This document shows positions 45,253-53,959 of a stretch of 64,000 bases of DNA, piece by piece (the stretch's first letter is position 1; each line of letters starts with the position of its first letter). This DNA is from an uncultured Draconibacterium sp. GTDB taxonomy: Bacteria > Bacteroidota > Bacteroidia > Bacteroidales > Prolixibacteraceae. The position numbers and the translations under genes are program-made. The stretch is taken from positions 124,001 to 188,000 of the forward strand of contig NZ_CAJXYQ010000005.1 of NCBI RefSeq assembly GCF_913063105.1, written 5' to 3'. The notes beneath the pieces were generated by a model, which saw only the letters and a list, made by a program, of their open reading frames with translations, made no database searches and had not been told where the DNA came from.

Positions 45253-46665
45253 TTACTGATGTTTGTACAATTCCCAACCCAGGTAGTTGCCAATTGCTTC
45301 TTCAAGAATGTCGCCTACGTGGCTTCGAACCATTCCTACGTGATGCTCGAAGCCATTTTTACACATGTATTTCATCAGGTTTTGCAGGTTTGGAATTTCG
45401 CAAACTGCAATTCCTCCATCCATACCGTAAGGGTCGTCGGTAATTCGTCCTTCTCCCAGGTACGATTTTATAGTTCCATTTGTGTCGTCGGTAGAAATGC
45501 GGAAATAAGTCATTTTACCCGGTGCAACTTTGCCTTTAACGGCTCCAAAAGTATCTTCCTGACCCAAAACAGTTCCCAACACATCAAGGCTGCCAATTTC
45601 AATTTCATTTTCGAAGAACGACTTTGGATAGTTGCTGCAGTGGGTAAGTACACATTTGTCACGGTCTTCACCGAAGTTATTATTCCAATCGAGCAATGCC
45701 GATGGTTTTTGAGCGGCCAATGCCAGTGCATACATGCCAATTGTACCGGCAACGTCAACTTCGCAGGCCGATGGCATAAGTTTTTCGCCCATCATACTCA
45801 TGGTTACACAGGCTGCACAGCCGTAATTTTTTTCAATCGATTCCCAGCATTGCAGTGCCGAAATGTCGATATCGTTTTCTTCAATCCAGTTTTCAACTGC
45901 CAACCCAAAACGCGCTTGCTTAAAAATTTGTTTCTTGTGTAATATGTGGCAGGTTCCGTAATCCTGAATGGCTTGCACTTTTTCAATTACTTCTTTTGCG
46001 TTCTCATCGATTTTTTCGGCAGCAGCCAAAATCTCCGACATATCAACAGGTACTACGGTTATGTCGTTTTGCTGAAGTATTTTTTCGCTAAAACGCATGG
46101 TTTGGAAACCGATAGGGCGTGTGCCGATAGCACCAACGCGCAAGCCTTTTAATCCTTTTACAACACGGCATACGGCAGCAAATTTGTAAATGTCTTTTGT
46201 AAAGGTATCACTGTCGAGGCTATAGGTGTGGTAGGTGGTATCGGTAAATTTAATGCCATACTGGTAGAAATTGTTGCACACCGACAGTTTTCCACAGAAC
46301 GAATCGCGGCGGCTTTTTACGTCAACTTTGTCGTTGTCGTCGTCGCAGGCCTGAACCAAAACGGGAACATTTAAACCGGCCATTTTTATGGTGTTAACAA
46401 CACCAAGCTCATCGCCAAAGTTTGGCAAAACAACAATTATCCCATCAATTTTATCGGCATTTTGTTTAAAGTATTTTGCACATTTAATGGCATCTTCGTA
46501 GCCCTCAATATTTCCCGTTGGAGTTTGGTCTTCAGGTAAAATTACAGTGCCGAATCCCATTTTAGTTAGCTTCTCTATTACTTTCTTACGCGCATCAACT
46601 GCCAGCTGAAAATTAAAAATGTTCCTTGTTGCGATAATTACGCCAAACGATTCTTTATTATTCAT
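45253..46665 (-). CDS. FucI/AraA-type sugar isomerase
   Basis: This 470-residue cytoplasmic protein has the layout of L-fucose/L-arabinose isomerase-like proteins: an N-terminal alpha/beta domain (GVIIATRNIFNFQ, DGIIVVLPNFGDE), a middle domain (GLRVGAIGTRPIGFQ) and a C-terminal domain with the probable metal ligands E302 (ACEVDVAG), D326 (LLDWNN) and H342 (THCSNYP). It is shorter than FucI (about 590) and near AraA length. The reaction would be aldose-ketose isomerisation. Encoded between a kinase and a split transketolase, it probably produces the ketose that the kinase phosphorylates. Known D-apiose isomerase (ApsI) need not be the same family, so the substrate is open: apiose, D-arabinose, L-fucose or another pentose. 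Confidence 0.85.
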   Translation of the reverse strand: MNNKESFGVIIATRNIFNFQLAVDARKKVIEKLTKMGFGTVILPEDQTPTGNIEGYEDAIKCAKYFKQNADKIDGIIVVLPNFGDELGVVNTIKMAGLNVPVLVQACDDDNDKVDVKSRRDSFCGKLSVCNNFYQYGIKFTDTTYHTYSLDSDTFTKDIYKFAAVCRVVKGLKGLRVGAIGTRPIGFQTMRFSEKILQQNDITVVPVDMSEILAAAEKIDENAKEVIEKVQAIQDYGTCHILHKKQIFKQARFGLAVENWIEENDIDISALQCWESIEKNYGCAACVTMSMMGEKLMPSACEVDVAGTIGMYALALAAQKPSALLDWNNNFGEDRDKCVLTHCSNYPKSFFENEIEIGSLDVLGTVLGQEDTFGAVKGKVAPGKMTYFRISTDDTNGTIKSYLGEGRITDDPYGMDGGIAVCEIPNLQNLMKYMCKNGFEHHVGMVRSHVGDILEEAIGNYLGWELYKHQ

Positions 46666-46702
46666 TTTATCTTGTTTTAATTATTAGCTCAATTTCTTAG
46701 CT

Positions 46703-48196
46703 CTATAGGCGCGCTCGTTCAACAGCTTTCTTCCAGCCTTTGTAAAGCTTTTCATTTATTGGTTGCTCCATTTTTGAGTAAAATGATTTACCCTCTTTCC
46801 TTAAACTTTTTAGCTCATCCAGATCTTTCCAAAAACCAGTTGCCAGTCCGGCCATAAATGCTGAACCCAATGCCGAAATTTCTTCTATTTCGGAAACAGC
46901 CACTTTTCTTGAAAGTATATCGGATTGAAATTGCATGAGGAAACTATTTCGGGTTGGTCCACCGTCAACGCGGAGCTCCTTCAATGGAATATTACCCTGT
47001 TCTTCCATCAGAGTTACCAAATCTTTTACCTGGTAGGCAATGCTTTCAACAGCTGCCCTCACAATATGCGCTTTGGTTGTATTTCGTGGCATTCCCGAGA
47101 GGCAGGCGCGGGCTTCGTTGTCCCAGTACGGTGCTCCAAGCCCAACAAAAGCAGGCACCAGGTATACTCCATTGTTATTGCTAACTGAAGTTGCCAGTGG
47201 TTCAATCTCTTCAGATGTATTTATTAACTGTACTTCGTTTTTTAACCAGTTTAAGGTGTCGCCTGTACAATGGATGTTGCCTTCAAAAACATATTTAACA
47301 CTTTTATTGCAGGCATAACCGATTGAAGTAACCAGCCCTTCTGGTGCATCGTTTGCGGTACTGCCAATATTCATCATCATTGATGATCCTGTTCCGTAGG
47401 TAGATTTTGCCATCCCGGGGTCAAAACAACGTTGTCCGAACAGGGCAGCATGCGAATCGCCAAGTAATCCGGCAATGGGAAGCGGCATCTCAGAAACCAT
47501 TCCGGGGGCTGTGTATCCAAAAATTTCATCACTGAATTTCACCTCAGGGAACATATTTTTATGGAGACCGAAAAGTGTAATAAGTTCATCGTCCCATTGC
47601 AATGTTTTTATATTAAAAAGCATGGTACGGCAGGCATTCGAGTAGTCGGTTGCATGCACTTTTCCTCCACTTAATTTATAAAGTAACCAGCTGTCCATGG
47701 TGCCGCACATTAACTCCCCTTTTTGCGCTTTATTTTGTAAACTTTCGTTGTTTTTCATTAGCCAACGAAGCTTGCTTGCCGAAAAGTAAGGATCGATTAT
47801 TAAACCGGTTTTTTTGCGAACGGTTTCTTCGTAGCCTTGCTTGCTAAGTTCTTTACAGAATGGCGCTCCACGCTGGCATTGCCAAACAATAGCATTGTAA
47901 ACCGGTTTGCCGGTTGTTTTGTCCCATATTAGTGCTGTTTCGCGCTGGTTTGTAATAGCCAATCCTGCTATTTCACTTTCCTTTACCTGTGTTTCAGCCA
48001 CCAAACGTTCAAGTCCGGTTACTACGTTCGCAAATATTTCTTCAGCATTGTGTTCAACGTAACCGTTTTTAGGGTAAAACTGCTCGTGGGCAATGCTAAC
48101 CCTGTGAATCAGGTCGGTTTGTTTGTTAAACAGCATTACCTTTGAAGCTGAAGTGCTTTGGTCTATTGCAATTATATATTTTTTTAACTGAGTCAT
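46703..48196 (-). CDS. FGGY-family carbohydrate kinase (glycerol-kinase-like, altered pocket)
   Basis: This 497-residue cytoplasmic kinase aligns with GlpK almost end to end: DQSTSASK in the phosphate loop, NQRE (R85, E86), W105, DPYFSASK (Y137), GDSHAALFGQ (D247), TYGTGSSMMMN and RVDGGPTRNSFLMQF. Compared with E. coli GlpK, the glycerol-contacting Q246 and F270 are both serine here (S248, S272), which would enlarge the substrate site. I infer a ketose substrate, such as D-apulose, rather than glycerol. It is the first gene of the kinase-isomerase-transketolase operon, with a promoter and a tandem 10-mer repeat upstream. Annotation as glycerol kinase would be a likely error. Confidence 0.9.
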   Translation of the reverse strand: MTQLKKYIIAIDQSTSASKVMLFNKQTDLIHRVSIAHEQFYPKNGYVEHNAEEIFANVVTGLERLVAETQVKESEIAGLAITNQRETALIWDKTTGKPVYNAIVWQCQRGAPFCKELSKQGYEETVRKKTGLIIDPYFSASKLRWLMKNNESLQNKAQKGELMCGTMDSWLLYKLSGGKVHATDYSNACRTMLFNIKTLQWDDELITLFGLHKNMFPEVKFSDEIFGYTAPGMVSEMPLPIAGLLGDSHAALFGQRCFDPGMAKSTYGTGSSMMMNIGSTANDAPEGLVTSIGYACNKSVKYVFEGNIHCTGDTLNWLKNEVQLINTSEEIEPLATSVSNNNGVYLVPAFVGLGAPYWDNEARACLSGMPRNTTKAHIVRAAVESIAYQVKDLVTLMEEQGNIPLKELRVDGGPTRNSFLMQFQSDILSRKVAVSEIEEISALGSAFMAGLATGFWKDLDELKSLRKEGKSFYSKMEQPINEKLYKGWKKAVERARL

Positions 48197-48287
48197 TGTT
48201 GCTTTAAAATTGTAGTATACCTTAAAATATAAAGTACATTAACAGGTAGTAAATGAAAATAGTAATGCTTTCGTTCTTTTTCTGTGT

Positions 48288-48318
48288 CAAAAATAAACGA
48301 AAACAAACGAAAATGAAA
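48288..48318 (-). promoter_or_regulatory. Bacteroidota-type promoter of the kinase/isomerase/transketolase operon
   Basis: On the - strand, TATTTTTG (48288-48295) matches the -7 consensus TAnnTTTG exactly. TTTC at 48315-48318, 19 nt upstream, is one base from the -33 TTTG. The predicted leader to the ATG at 48196 is about 85 nt. Confidence 0.55.
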
Positions 48319-48330
48319 GAAAATAAATGA
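48291..48330. repeat. Four imperfect tandem 10-bp A-rich repeats overlapping the kinase promoter
   Basis: The blocks AAATAAACGA, AAACAAACGA, AAATGAAAGA and AAATAAATGA follow each other without gaps. A-tracts recur once per helical turn, which favours curved DNA, and the array covers the -7 to -33 region. It may bind a regulator or shape the promoter. Confidence 0.6.
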
Positions 48331-48351
48331 TTTTGTTTTGTTTACGTGTAA

Positions 48352-51054
48352 TTATTTACTACGAATTAATTTTCCAAGGTAAGTTTCATCATTAAAACGT
48401 ATTTTGTACATGTAAATTCCGGAGTTAAAAGACGAAGAATTCCATGTTACCTGGTTGAGCCCCTGAAATTGAAAGCCGGAATAAATATGCTCAATAATTC
48501 TGCCATCCATTGTAAAAATTTCAACAGATACGTTGCCATCGGCTGGTAAATTATACTCAATGGTTGTTGAGGTTCTGAATGGGTTTGGATAATTTTTGTG
48601 CGTAAGCATATTCGTGGCAATTGCTTCAACTGCAGTAAGGCCATCAAAGGTGAAAGTACCTTCTGTTATTGGTGACCATTCGTTACCCGATTTTGCCCTG
48701 GCTTTAACCGTAACATCATCGGCTAAATAGATAGCACTGCTAAATATTTGGGCCGAACTTGCAATGTTAGAAGTAATTTGTTCGCGGGGGTCGCTGCCAT
48801 CGGTTGTGTAATAAATACTGCCGTAATTGGTTGTCATTTCCAGGTTAATCGCACTTGATTTTTCTCCACTTTCTTCGCTAAACAAAGGTGCTTCAATATT
48901 GGGGAAAAGGCCAATATTTCGGAATTGCTCCACAACAATGTCGGTACGGAACGGAAAGTAGTTGTTCAGCAGATATTCTTTACGTGGCAACCAATGGTCG
49001 TTTCGGGTGTATAATGTCTCGCTTGAATGATCAACATCTCTTCTGTAATCTCCCCACCGGGCCGATTCTGCTATAATTGCTTTATCTATTTCATTTGCAA
49101 GTTCAACGTAATTATTGGCAGCTTGCCCGGGTGACAAAGGCCCATCGTTAAATAGATTTTTCTGAACTCTATCAGCAAAAAGTACTTTAAAATCGTTGTT
49201 GGCTTTTAGTTTCTGAAGAATCCAGCTTGGGTTGTCGCTGTTGTTTAATTCCGAGTTATCGAAGTTCAAATCTGTCATTGATGTTTCAGCGTCCCATGCA
49301 AAAAACCGAAACCCGGCATCGTTTGTAACGCGGTTACGCGCGGCAATCCAATTGTTTTTATCCCAGTCGCCGTTGCCAATATAAATATTGTAAATCATGT
49401 AATCAATAAAATTTTCAACATCAAGCAGGTTGTCGTAGCCGGGGTTAATTGTTCCGTCCGGATTTTTTCCCTGCAATTTTTGGTAGTTGCTGTTGTTGGA
49501 TAATCCTGTTCCTGCCTGGCTCATCATTTTGTTCCACATGGTTCTGTTTCCATCTACTACATCGCCATGGTCTTTTACAACGTCAAAATCGTCTTCTTCG
49601 CCATTCAGATACGACTCCATAAAGTCGTTTGTAATCTTTTCGGAAAGATTGTAAACCCCCCAGTATAGTCCGTTAATGTACAGGTGCACAAAACGTTCGT
49701 GTGCCGAAGGTTGCCCCATGGCCAATTGCGTTGTTTTGGCAAAGGGGTCTTGCAGGTATTGGGCATCGGTACGTTGGGTTTCGTTGTTTTTTGTCCATGA
49801 AAAGTTGTAACCAGCGCGCAGCACCAAGGCATTAAATTCGTTTGTAGCACTTTTTTCATCAAACAGGTTAAAGTTTAATTTAGAAGGGCCGTAAGCCGAT
49901 TTGAACCGTAGCTGAAAGCCATGTTTAGGGCTGTTGGATGGGTTTCTGCTGTTACCGCCGTGCAGACGTAACTGGCAATTCAGCTGAAACTGATCTTCGG
50001 TTTTTGGATCGTAATATTCGGCAGAAGTGGGTCGTACCCAATCTTCTCCGGTAGCACTTGGCTTTCCGGTGTAAATATAAATGCCGCCTTCATTTTCATC
50101 TTCTACATCCGAAAACAAATAATGTTTCGACGTAACAATACTTATTGAGGGGATTGAGGTTAAGGCTTCTTCCATTAAATTCTTGTATTCTTCAGCATTG
50201 CAAATGTCCTCATCCATTTCATAATCGGCAGGAATGGGGGTAGAGCTGCTTTCTTTCTTCCAGTCAGCAGGATAACCCTCAGGCGTGTTGTCTTGCTCCA
50301 GAATATCGCTGATAAACCAATAGGTATTTGTAATTATTTCGCTGCTTTCGTTATCTGTATTAATAGCCACAGCACTTATTGGAGTTGTTTTGGAAATATT
50401 TAGTGGCGCAGTATACAGCGTTGCTGTTGATTTATTTGGACGTGTGCCATCGGTGGTGTAATAAATCGAAATATTATCAGGACTCGAAAGTGTAAGTTCG
50501 AAAGGTGCGGTATAAAACCCACGTGAAATACTAAATGATGGGGCGAACGGTAGGCTTCCATGTGTGTTTTCGGCTCCCGGCGTTGGTGAATCAAAATAAA
50601 CATTCTGTCCTTGATAAATACCGTACGATACATCTTTTCTTTGTGCCGGGAATGCAGGATTGTAAGCATGTGATATGCTTGTGCCATCGGCTTCAACAAT
50701 TGCAAGGTATTCGCCTGATCCTGATAGTTTAAAGTTGGTATGAAGCTCGCCCGAAGGGTCATTTCGTTTCTTTTCTGAAGCAAAAACGATTAGATATCCA
50801 CCTGCCTGGATGGTAATGTTTGGTATTTCCCATTTGGTCAGATTGTCTGCTTTATCGGTAAGGTACCAGCCATTTATATTTATAGAGGCATCGCCCGGAT
50901 TATGTAATTCAATCCAGTCGCTGTCGTCACCATCTTCATCGTACAAGGTTTTGTCGTTAATAGCCATAAATTCAGAAATAACGACTTTCTGAGATTGGGC
51001 GTTTAACTGGTAGGTAAAAATCATCAATAAGAACAGGTAGATATTTTTTTTCAT
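48352..51054 (-). CDS. LTD/CotH/T9SS multidomain secreted protein (copy 1)
   Basis: This 900-residue protein has a signal peptide ending LNAQ, a lamin-tail domain (about 22-150, ISEFMAINDKTLYDEDGDD and NINGWYLTDKADN), a chitobiase/HEX-like Ig domain (about 170-245, YYTTDGTRPN), a CotH protein-kinase-like region (about 300-640, RLHGGNSRNPS and FFAWDAETSMTDL), a second HEX-like Ig domain (about 735-800, YYTTDGSDPRE) and a type A T9SS sorting domain (about 820-900, NYPNPFRTSTTIEY and NSGIYMYKIR). It should be secreted and attached by the type IX system. CotH proteins phosphorylate spore-coat proteins in Bacillus; the role here is unknown. It lies directly upstream of the kinase gene, 155 nt away. 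Confidence 0.88.
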   Translation of the reverse strand: MKKNIYLFLLMIFTYQLNAQSQKVVISEFMAINDKTLYDEDGDDSDWIELHNPGDASININGWYLTDKADNLTKWEIPNITIQAGGYLIVFASEKKRNDPSGELHTNFKLSGSGEYLAIVEADGTSISHAYNPAFPAQRKDVSYGIYQGQNVYFDSPTPGAENTHGSLPFAPSFSISRGFYTAPFELTLSSPDNISIYYTTDGTRPNKSTATLYTAPLNISKTTPISAVAINTDNESSEIITNTYWFISDILEQDNTPEGYPADWKKESSSTPIPADYEMDEDICNAEEYKNLMEEALTSIPSISIVTSKHYLFSDVEDENEGGIYIYTGKPSATGEDWVRPTSAEYYDPKTEDQFQLNCQLRLHGGNSRNPSNSPKHGFQLRFKSAYGPSKLNFNLFDEKSATNEFNALVLRAGYNFSWTKNNETQRTDAQYLQDPFAKTTQLAMGQPSAHERFVHLYINGLYWGVYNLSEKITNDFMESYLNGEEDDFDVVKDHGDVVDGNRTMWNKMMSQAGTGLSNNSNYQKLQGKNPDGTINPGYDNLLDVENFIDYMIYNIYIGNGDWDKNNWIAARNRVTNDAGFRFFAWDAETSMTDLNFDNSELNNSDNPSWILQKLKANNDFKVLFADRVQKNLFNDGPLSPGQAANNYVELANEIDKAIIAESARWGDYRRDVDHSSETLYTRNDHWLPRKEYLLNNYFPFRTDIVVEQFRNIGLFPNIEAPLFSEESGEKSSAINLEMTTNYGSIYYTTDGSDPREQITSNIASSAQIFSSAIYLADDVTVKARAKSGNEWSPITEGTFTFDGLTAVEAIATNMLTHKNYPNPFRTSTTIEYNLPADGNVSVEIFTMDGRIIEHIYSGFQFQGLNQVTWNSSSFNSGIYMYKIRFNDETYLGKLIRSK

Positions 51055-51206
51055 ACTATTAAGATTGTTTGTTTTTAGAGGTATAGTGTGGAACTCGCAT
51101 TTATTTTGTTAATCCTCCCGGGTGTAATATTTTACATGCTCGTTTCATTTGGTATGTTTTATCAGATTGATATAAAGTTTATAAGTTTCATTAAGCTTGA
51201 TGGCTG

Positions 51207-53945
51207 TTAATACTTGTTATATACCAGTTTCCCAAAATAGGATTGGTTGTTATATTGTAAGCGGTAAATATATATTCCCGACTTACTTCCGGCAGCATTC
51301 CACTCAACCCGGTTTTCGCCTTGCCACTGATATCCTGAAAACAGGTTTTCAACAAGCCGGCCATCAATGGTTACAATATCCAATTGTACGTTGCCATCGG
51401 CAGGCAGCCTGTACCTGATTGTTGTTGAACGGTTAAACGGATTAGGATAATTGTCGTGGAAAAGATTATTTTGAACAACATCATCAATAGCGGTAACATT
51501 GTCGAAGGTGAAAGTACCTTCGGTTAACGGCGACCACTCGTTGCCCGATTTGGCCCGTGCTTTTACCGTAACGTCATCGGCCAAATAGATAGCGCTTCCA
51601 AAGAGTTGCGCTGAGGCGGTAATGTTCGATGTAATTTGTTCGCGTGGGTCGCTGCCATCGGTAGTGTAATAAATATCGCCATAGTTGGTTGTCATGCCCA
51701 GGTTAATCGCAGTTGTTTTTTCTCCACTTTGCTCGCTAAATAAAGGTGCTTCAATGTTGGGGAAAAGGCCAATATTCCGAAATTGTTCAACCACAATGTC
51801 GGTACGGTACGGAAAGTAATTATTAAGCAAATATTCTTTTCGCGGCAGCCAGTGTTCGTTACGGGTATACAAAACCCGGGTGCCGTCCGAGGGATCGGTA
51901 TCTTTACGGTAGTCTCCCCAGCGGGCCGATTCAGCAATAATGGCCAAATCAATTTCATCTGCCAGTTTGGTGTACCGTTCTATACAGGCTTCTGGTGAGA
52001 GTGGCCCACCGTTTAAAAAGTTTTTTTGAATTTGGTCGGCAAAAAGTACCCTGAAATCTTCATTTCCTTGCAGGAGCTGGTAAAACCAACTTGGATTTTC
52101 CTCGTTATTTTCGTTAACCATGTTTGCATTTACACTGGTCATCGAGGTTTCGGCATCCCATGCAAAGAAGCGAAATCCGGCGTCGTTGGTAACCCGGTTT
52201 CGTGCTGCAATCCAATTGTTGTGGTCCCAGTCTTCGTTACCAATGTACATGTTGTATTGCATATAACCAGCCAGATTTTCAACATCCAAAAGATTTTCAA
52301 AAGCAGGATTGATTGTTCCATCAGGGTTTTTGCCCTGAACCTTCTGGTAATTGGTATTGCTTGATAAACCGGCTTTTGCCTGGTTATATAAATGTGTCCA
52401 GGATGTCCAGTAGCCGTCAACCTGTCCTCCGTGATCTTTAATTACATCAAAATCGTCTTCCTCTCCGTTTAGGTACGATTCCATAAAATCGTTGGTAAGT
52501 TTTTCAGAAACATTGTATAAGCCCCAGTAAAGGCCGTTTAAATAAAGGTGTACAAACTTTTGATGGGCCGATACCTGTCCGAGTGCACGTTGGGCATCTT
52601 TTGCAAACGGATCTTGCAGGTATTGGGCGTTTTGACGTTGTTTCGGATCGTTCTTTGTCCAGGAATAGTTGTAGCCTGCGCGCAGTACCAAAGCATTAAA
52701 TTCGTTTGTGGCTGTGGGGTCATCGAAAAAACGGTACTGTAGTTTTGATGGACCATACATGCTTCTAAACGATAGGCGGAATGAGTGTTTTCCACTGTTG
52801 TCGGGCACACGGCTGTTGCCACCGTGCAACCTCAATCCACAATTGAGTTGAAATTGTTTATTGCTTGCCGGATCATAATATTCTACAGATGCGGGTCTTT
52901 CCCAATCAGAACCTGCACCTCCTTCTCCCGAGTCTCCGGTAAAAATATATATCCCCCCGGTTTCGCCATCTTTTTCGTGAGAAAACAAGTAGCCAACATT
53001 TGTTACAACTGATAAGGTGGGGACCGATAAAAGGGCATCATCCATTAGGTTTTTATAATCGGTATGATTGCAAATTTGCTGGTCCATTTCATAATCGGCC
53101 GGAGCATATCCTGATTTGTATTTGAATTTACTCCAGGTGGAAGGATAACCAGCAGGGTTGTTGGGTTGCTGAACTATATCGTTTATAAAGAAATATGTAT
53201 GCGAGATAATATCGCTTGCCACTCCTGCCTGGTTTATGGCAACAACACTAAGCGGAGTAGTTGTTGAAATTTGAATGGGTGAAGTGTATAAAGTCCCATT
53301 TTCGGCATCGGGTCTTGTGCCGTCTGTAGAATAATAGAGTTTTATTCCGCTGCCTATCGTTGATAGTGTTACCTGAAATGGCGAATCATAAAATCCACGG
53401 GTTTTACTAAATTGAGGCGGCTGAACAGCTTCGCCCAAAACGTTTGTAAAGCCTGGTGTTGGTTCTGAAAAGAACAGGTATTGGCCCTGGTAAAGGCCGT
53501 AAGAAATGTCTTCCCGTTGAGCAGGATAGCTTTCGCCATAGGAATGGGAAATGGTAACTCCATCAGGTTCTACAATTGCTAAAAATTCCCCTGATCCTGA
53601 AAGTTTAAAATTGGTATGTAGTTCGCTGGCAGGATTATCGCGTTTTTTTTCTGATGCAAAAATCAGTAAGTATTCACCGGCTTTTAAGTTGATATCGGGT
53701 ATTTTCCATTTAGTCAGGTTGTCTGCTTTATCGGTTAAATACCAGCCGTTCAGGCTAACAGTGTTGTCTCCGGGGTTAAATAACTCAAGCCAGTCACTAT
53801 CGTCACCATCTTCATCGCTTATGGTTTTGTCGTTAATAGCCATAAACTCAGTGATTAGTATTTTCTGGCTTTCGGCCACCAGGCGGTTGGCTGTAAAAAT
53901 AAGCAACAATAGTAGTAGGGTGGTATTTTTTATTTTAAGTAGCAT
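51207..53945 (-). CDS. LTD/CotH/T9SS multidomain secreted protein (copy 2)
   Basis: This 912-residue paralogue of the 48352 gene has the same domain order: signal peptide, lamin-tail domain (ITEFMAINDKTISDEDGDD), HEX-like Ig domain (YYSTDGTRPD), CotH region (RLHGGNSRVPD, FFAWDAETSMTSV), a second Ig domain (YYTTDGSDPRE) and a T9SS type A sorting domain (NYPNPFNRSTTIRY, SGIYIYRLQ). The two genes look like a tandem duplication. It lies 14 nt from the GH105 gene, so it is probably in the same transcript as the GH106-like and GH105 genes. Whether it binds, crosslinks or modifies cell-surface glycans is unknown. Confidence 0.88.
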   Translation of the reverse strand: MLLKIKNTTLLLLLLIFTANRLVAESQKILITEFMAINDKTISDEDGDDSDWLELFNPGDNTVSLNGWYLTDKADNLTKWKIPDINLKAGEYLLIFASEKKRDNPASELHTNFKLSGSGEFLAIVEPDGVTISHSYGESYPAQREDISYGLYQGQYLFFSEPTPGFTNVLGEAVQPPQFSKTRGFYDSPFQVTLSTIGSGIKLYYSTDGTRPDAENGTLYTSPIQISTTTPLSVVAINQAGVASDIISHTYFFINDIVQQPNNPAGYPSTWSKFKYKSGYAPADYEMDQQICNHTDYKNLMDDALLSVPTLSVVTNVGYLFSHEKDGETGGIYIFTGDSGEGGAGSDWERPASVEYYDPASNKQFQLNCGLRLHGGNSRVPDNSGKHSFRLSFRSMYGPSKLQYRFFDDPTATNEFNALVLRAGYNYSWTKNDPKQRQNAQYLQDPFAKDAQRALGQVSAHQKFVHLYLNGLYWGLYNVSEKLTNDFMESYLNGEEDDFDVIKDHGGQVDGYWTSWTHLYNQAKAGLSSNTNYQKVQGKNPDGTINPAFENLLDVENLAGYMQYNMYIGNEDWDHNNWIAARNRVTNDAGFRFFAWDAETSMTSVNANMVNENNEENPSWFYQLLQGNEDFRVLFADQIQKNFLNGGPLSPEACIERYTKLADEIDLAIIAESARWGDYRKDTDPSDGTRVLYTRNEHWLPRKEYLLNNYFPYRTDIVVEQFRNIGLFPNIEAPLFSEQSGEKTTAINLGMTTNYGDIYYTTDGSDPREQITSNITASAQLFGSAIYLADDVTVKARAKSGNEWSPLTEGTFTFDNVTAIDDVVQNNLFHDNYPNPFNRSTTIRYRLPADGNVQLDIVTIDGRLVENLFSGYQWQGENRVEWNAAGSKSGIYIYRLQYNNQSYFGKLVYNKY

Positions 53946-53959
53946 GTAATCAAGTTCTT

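Noticed and set aside
45235-45942. Long + strand frame of 235 codons opposite the isomerase gene
   Set aside because: It lies wholly antisense to a gene with clear isomerase motifs, has no recognisable domain and shows the Cys/Phe-rich composition of a shadow frame.
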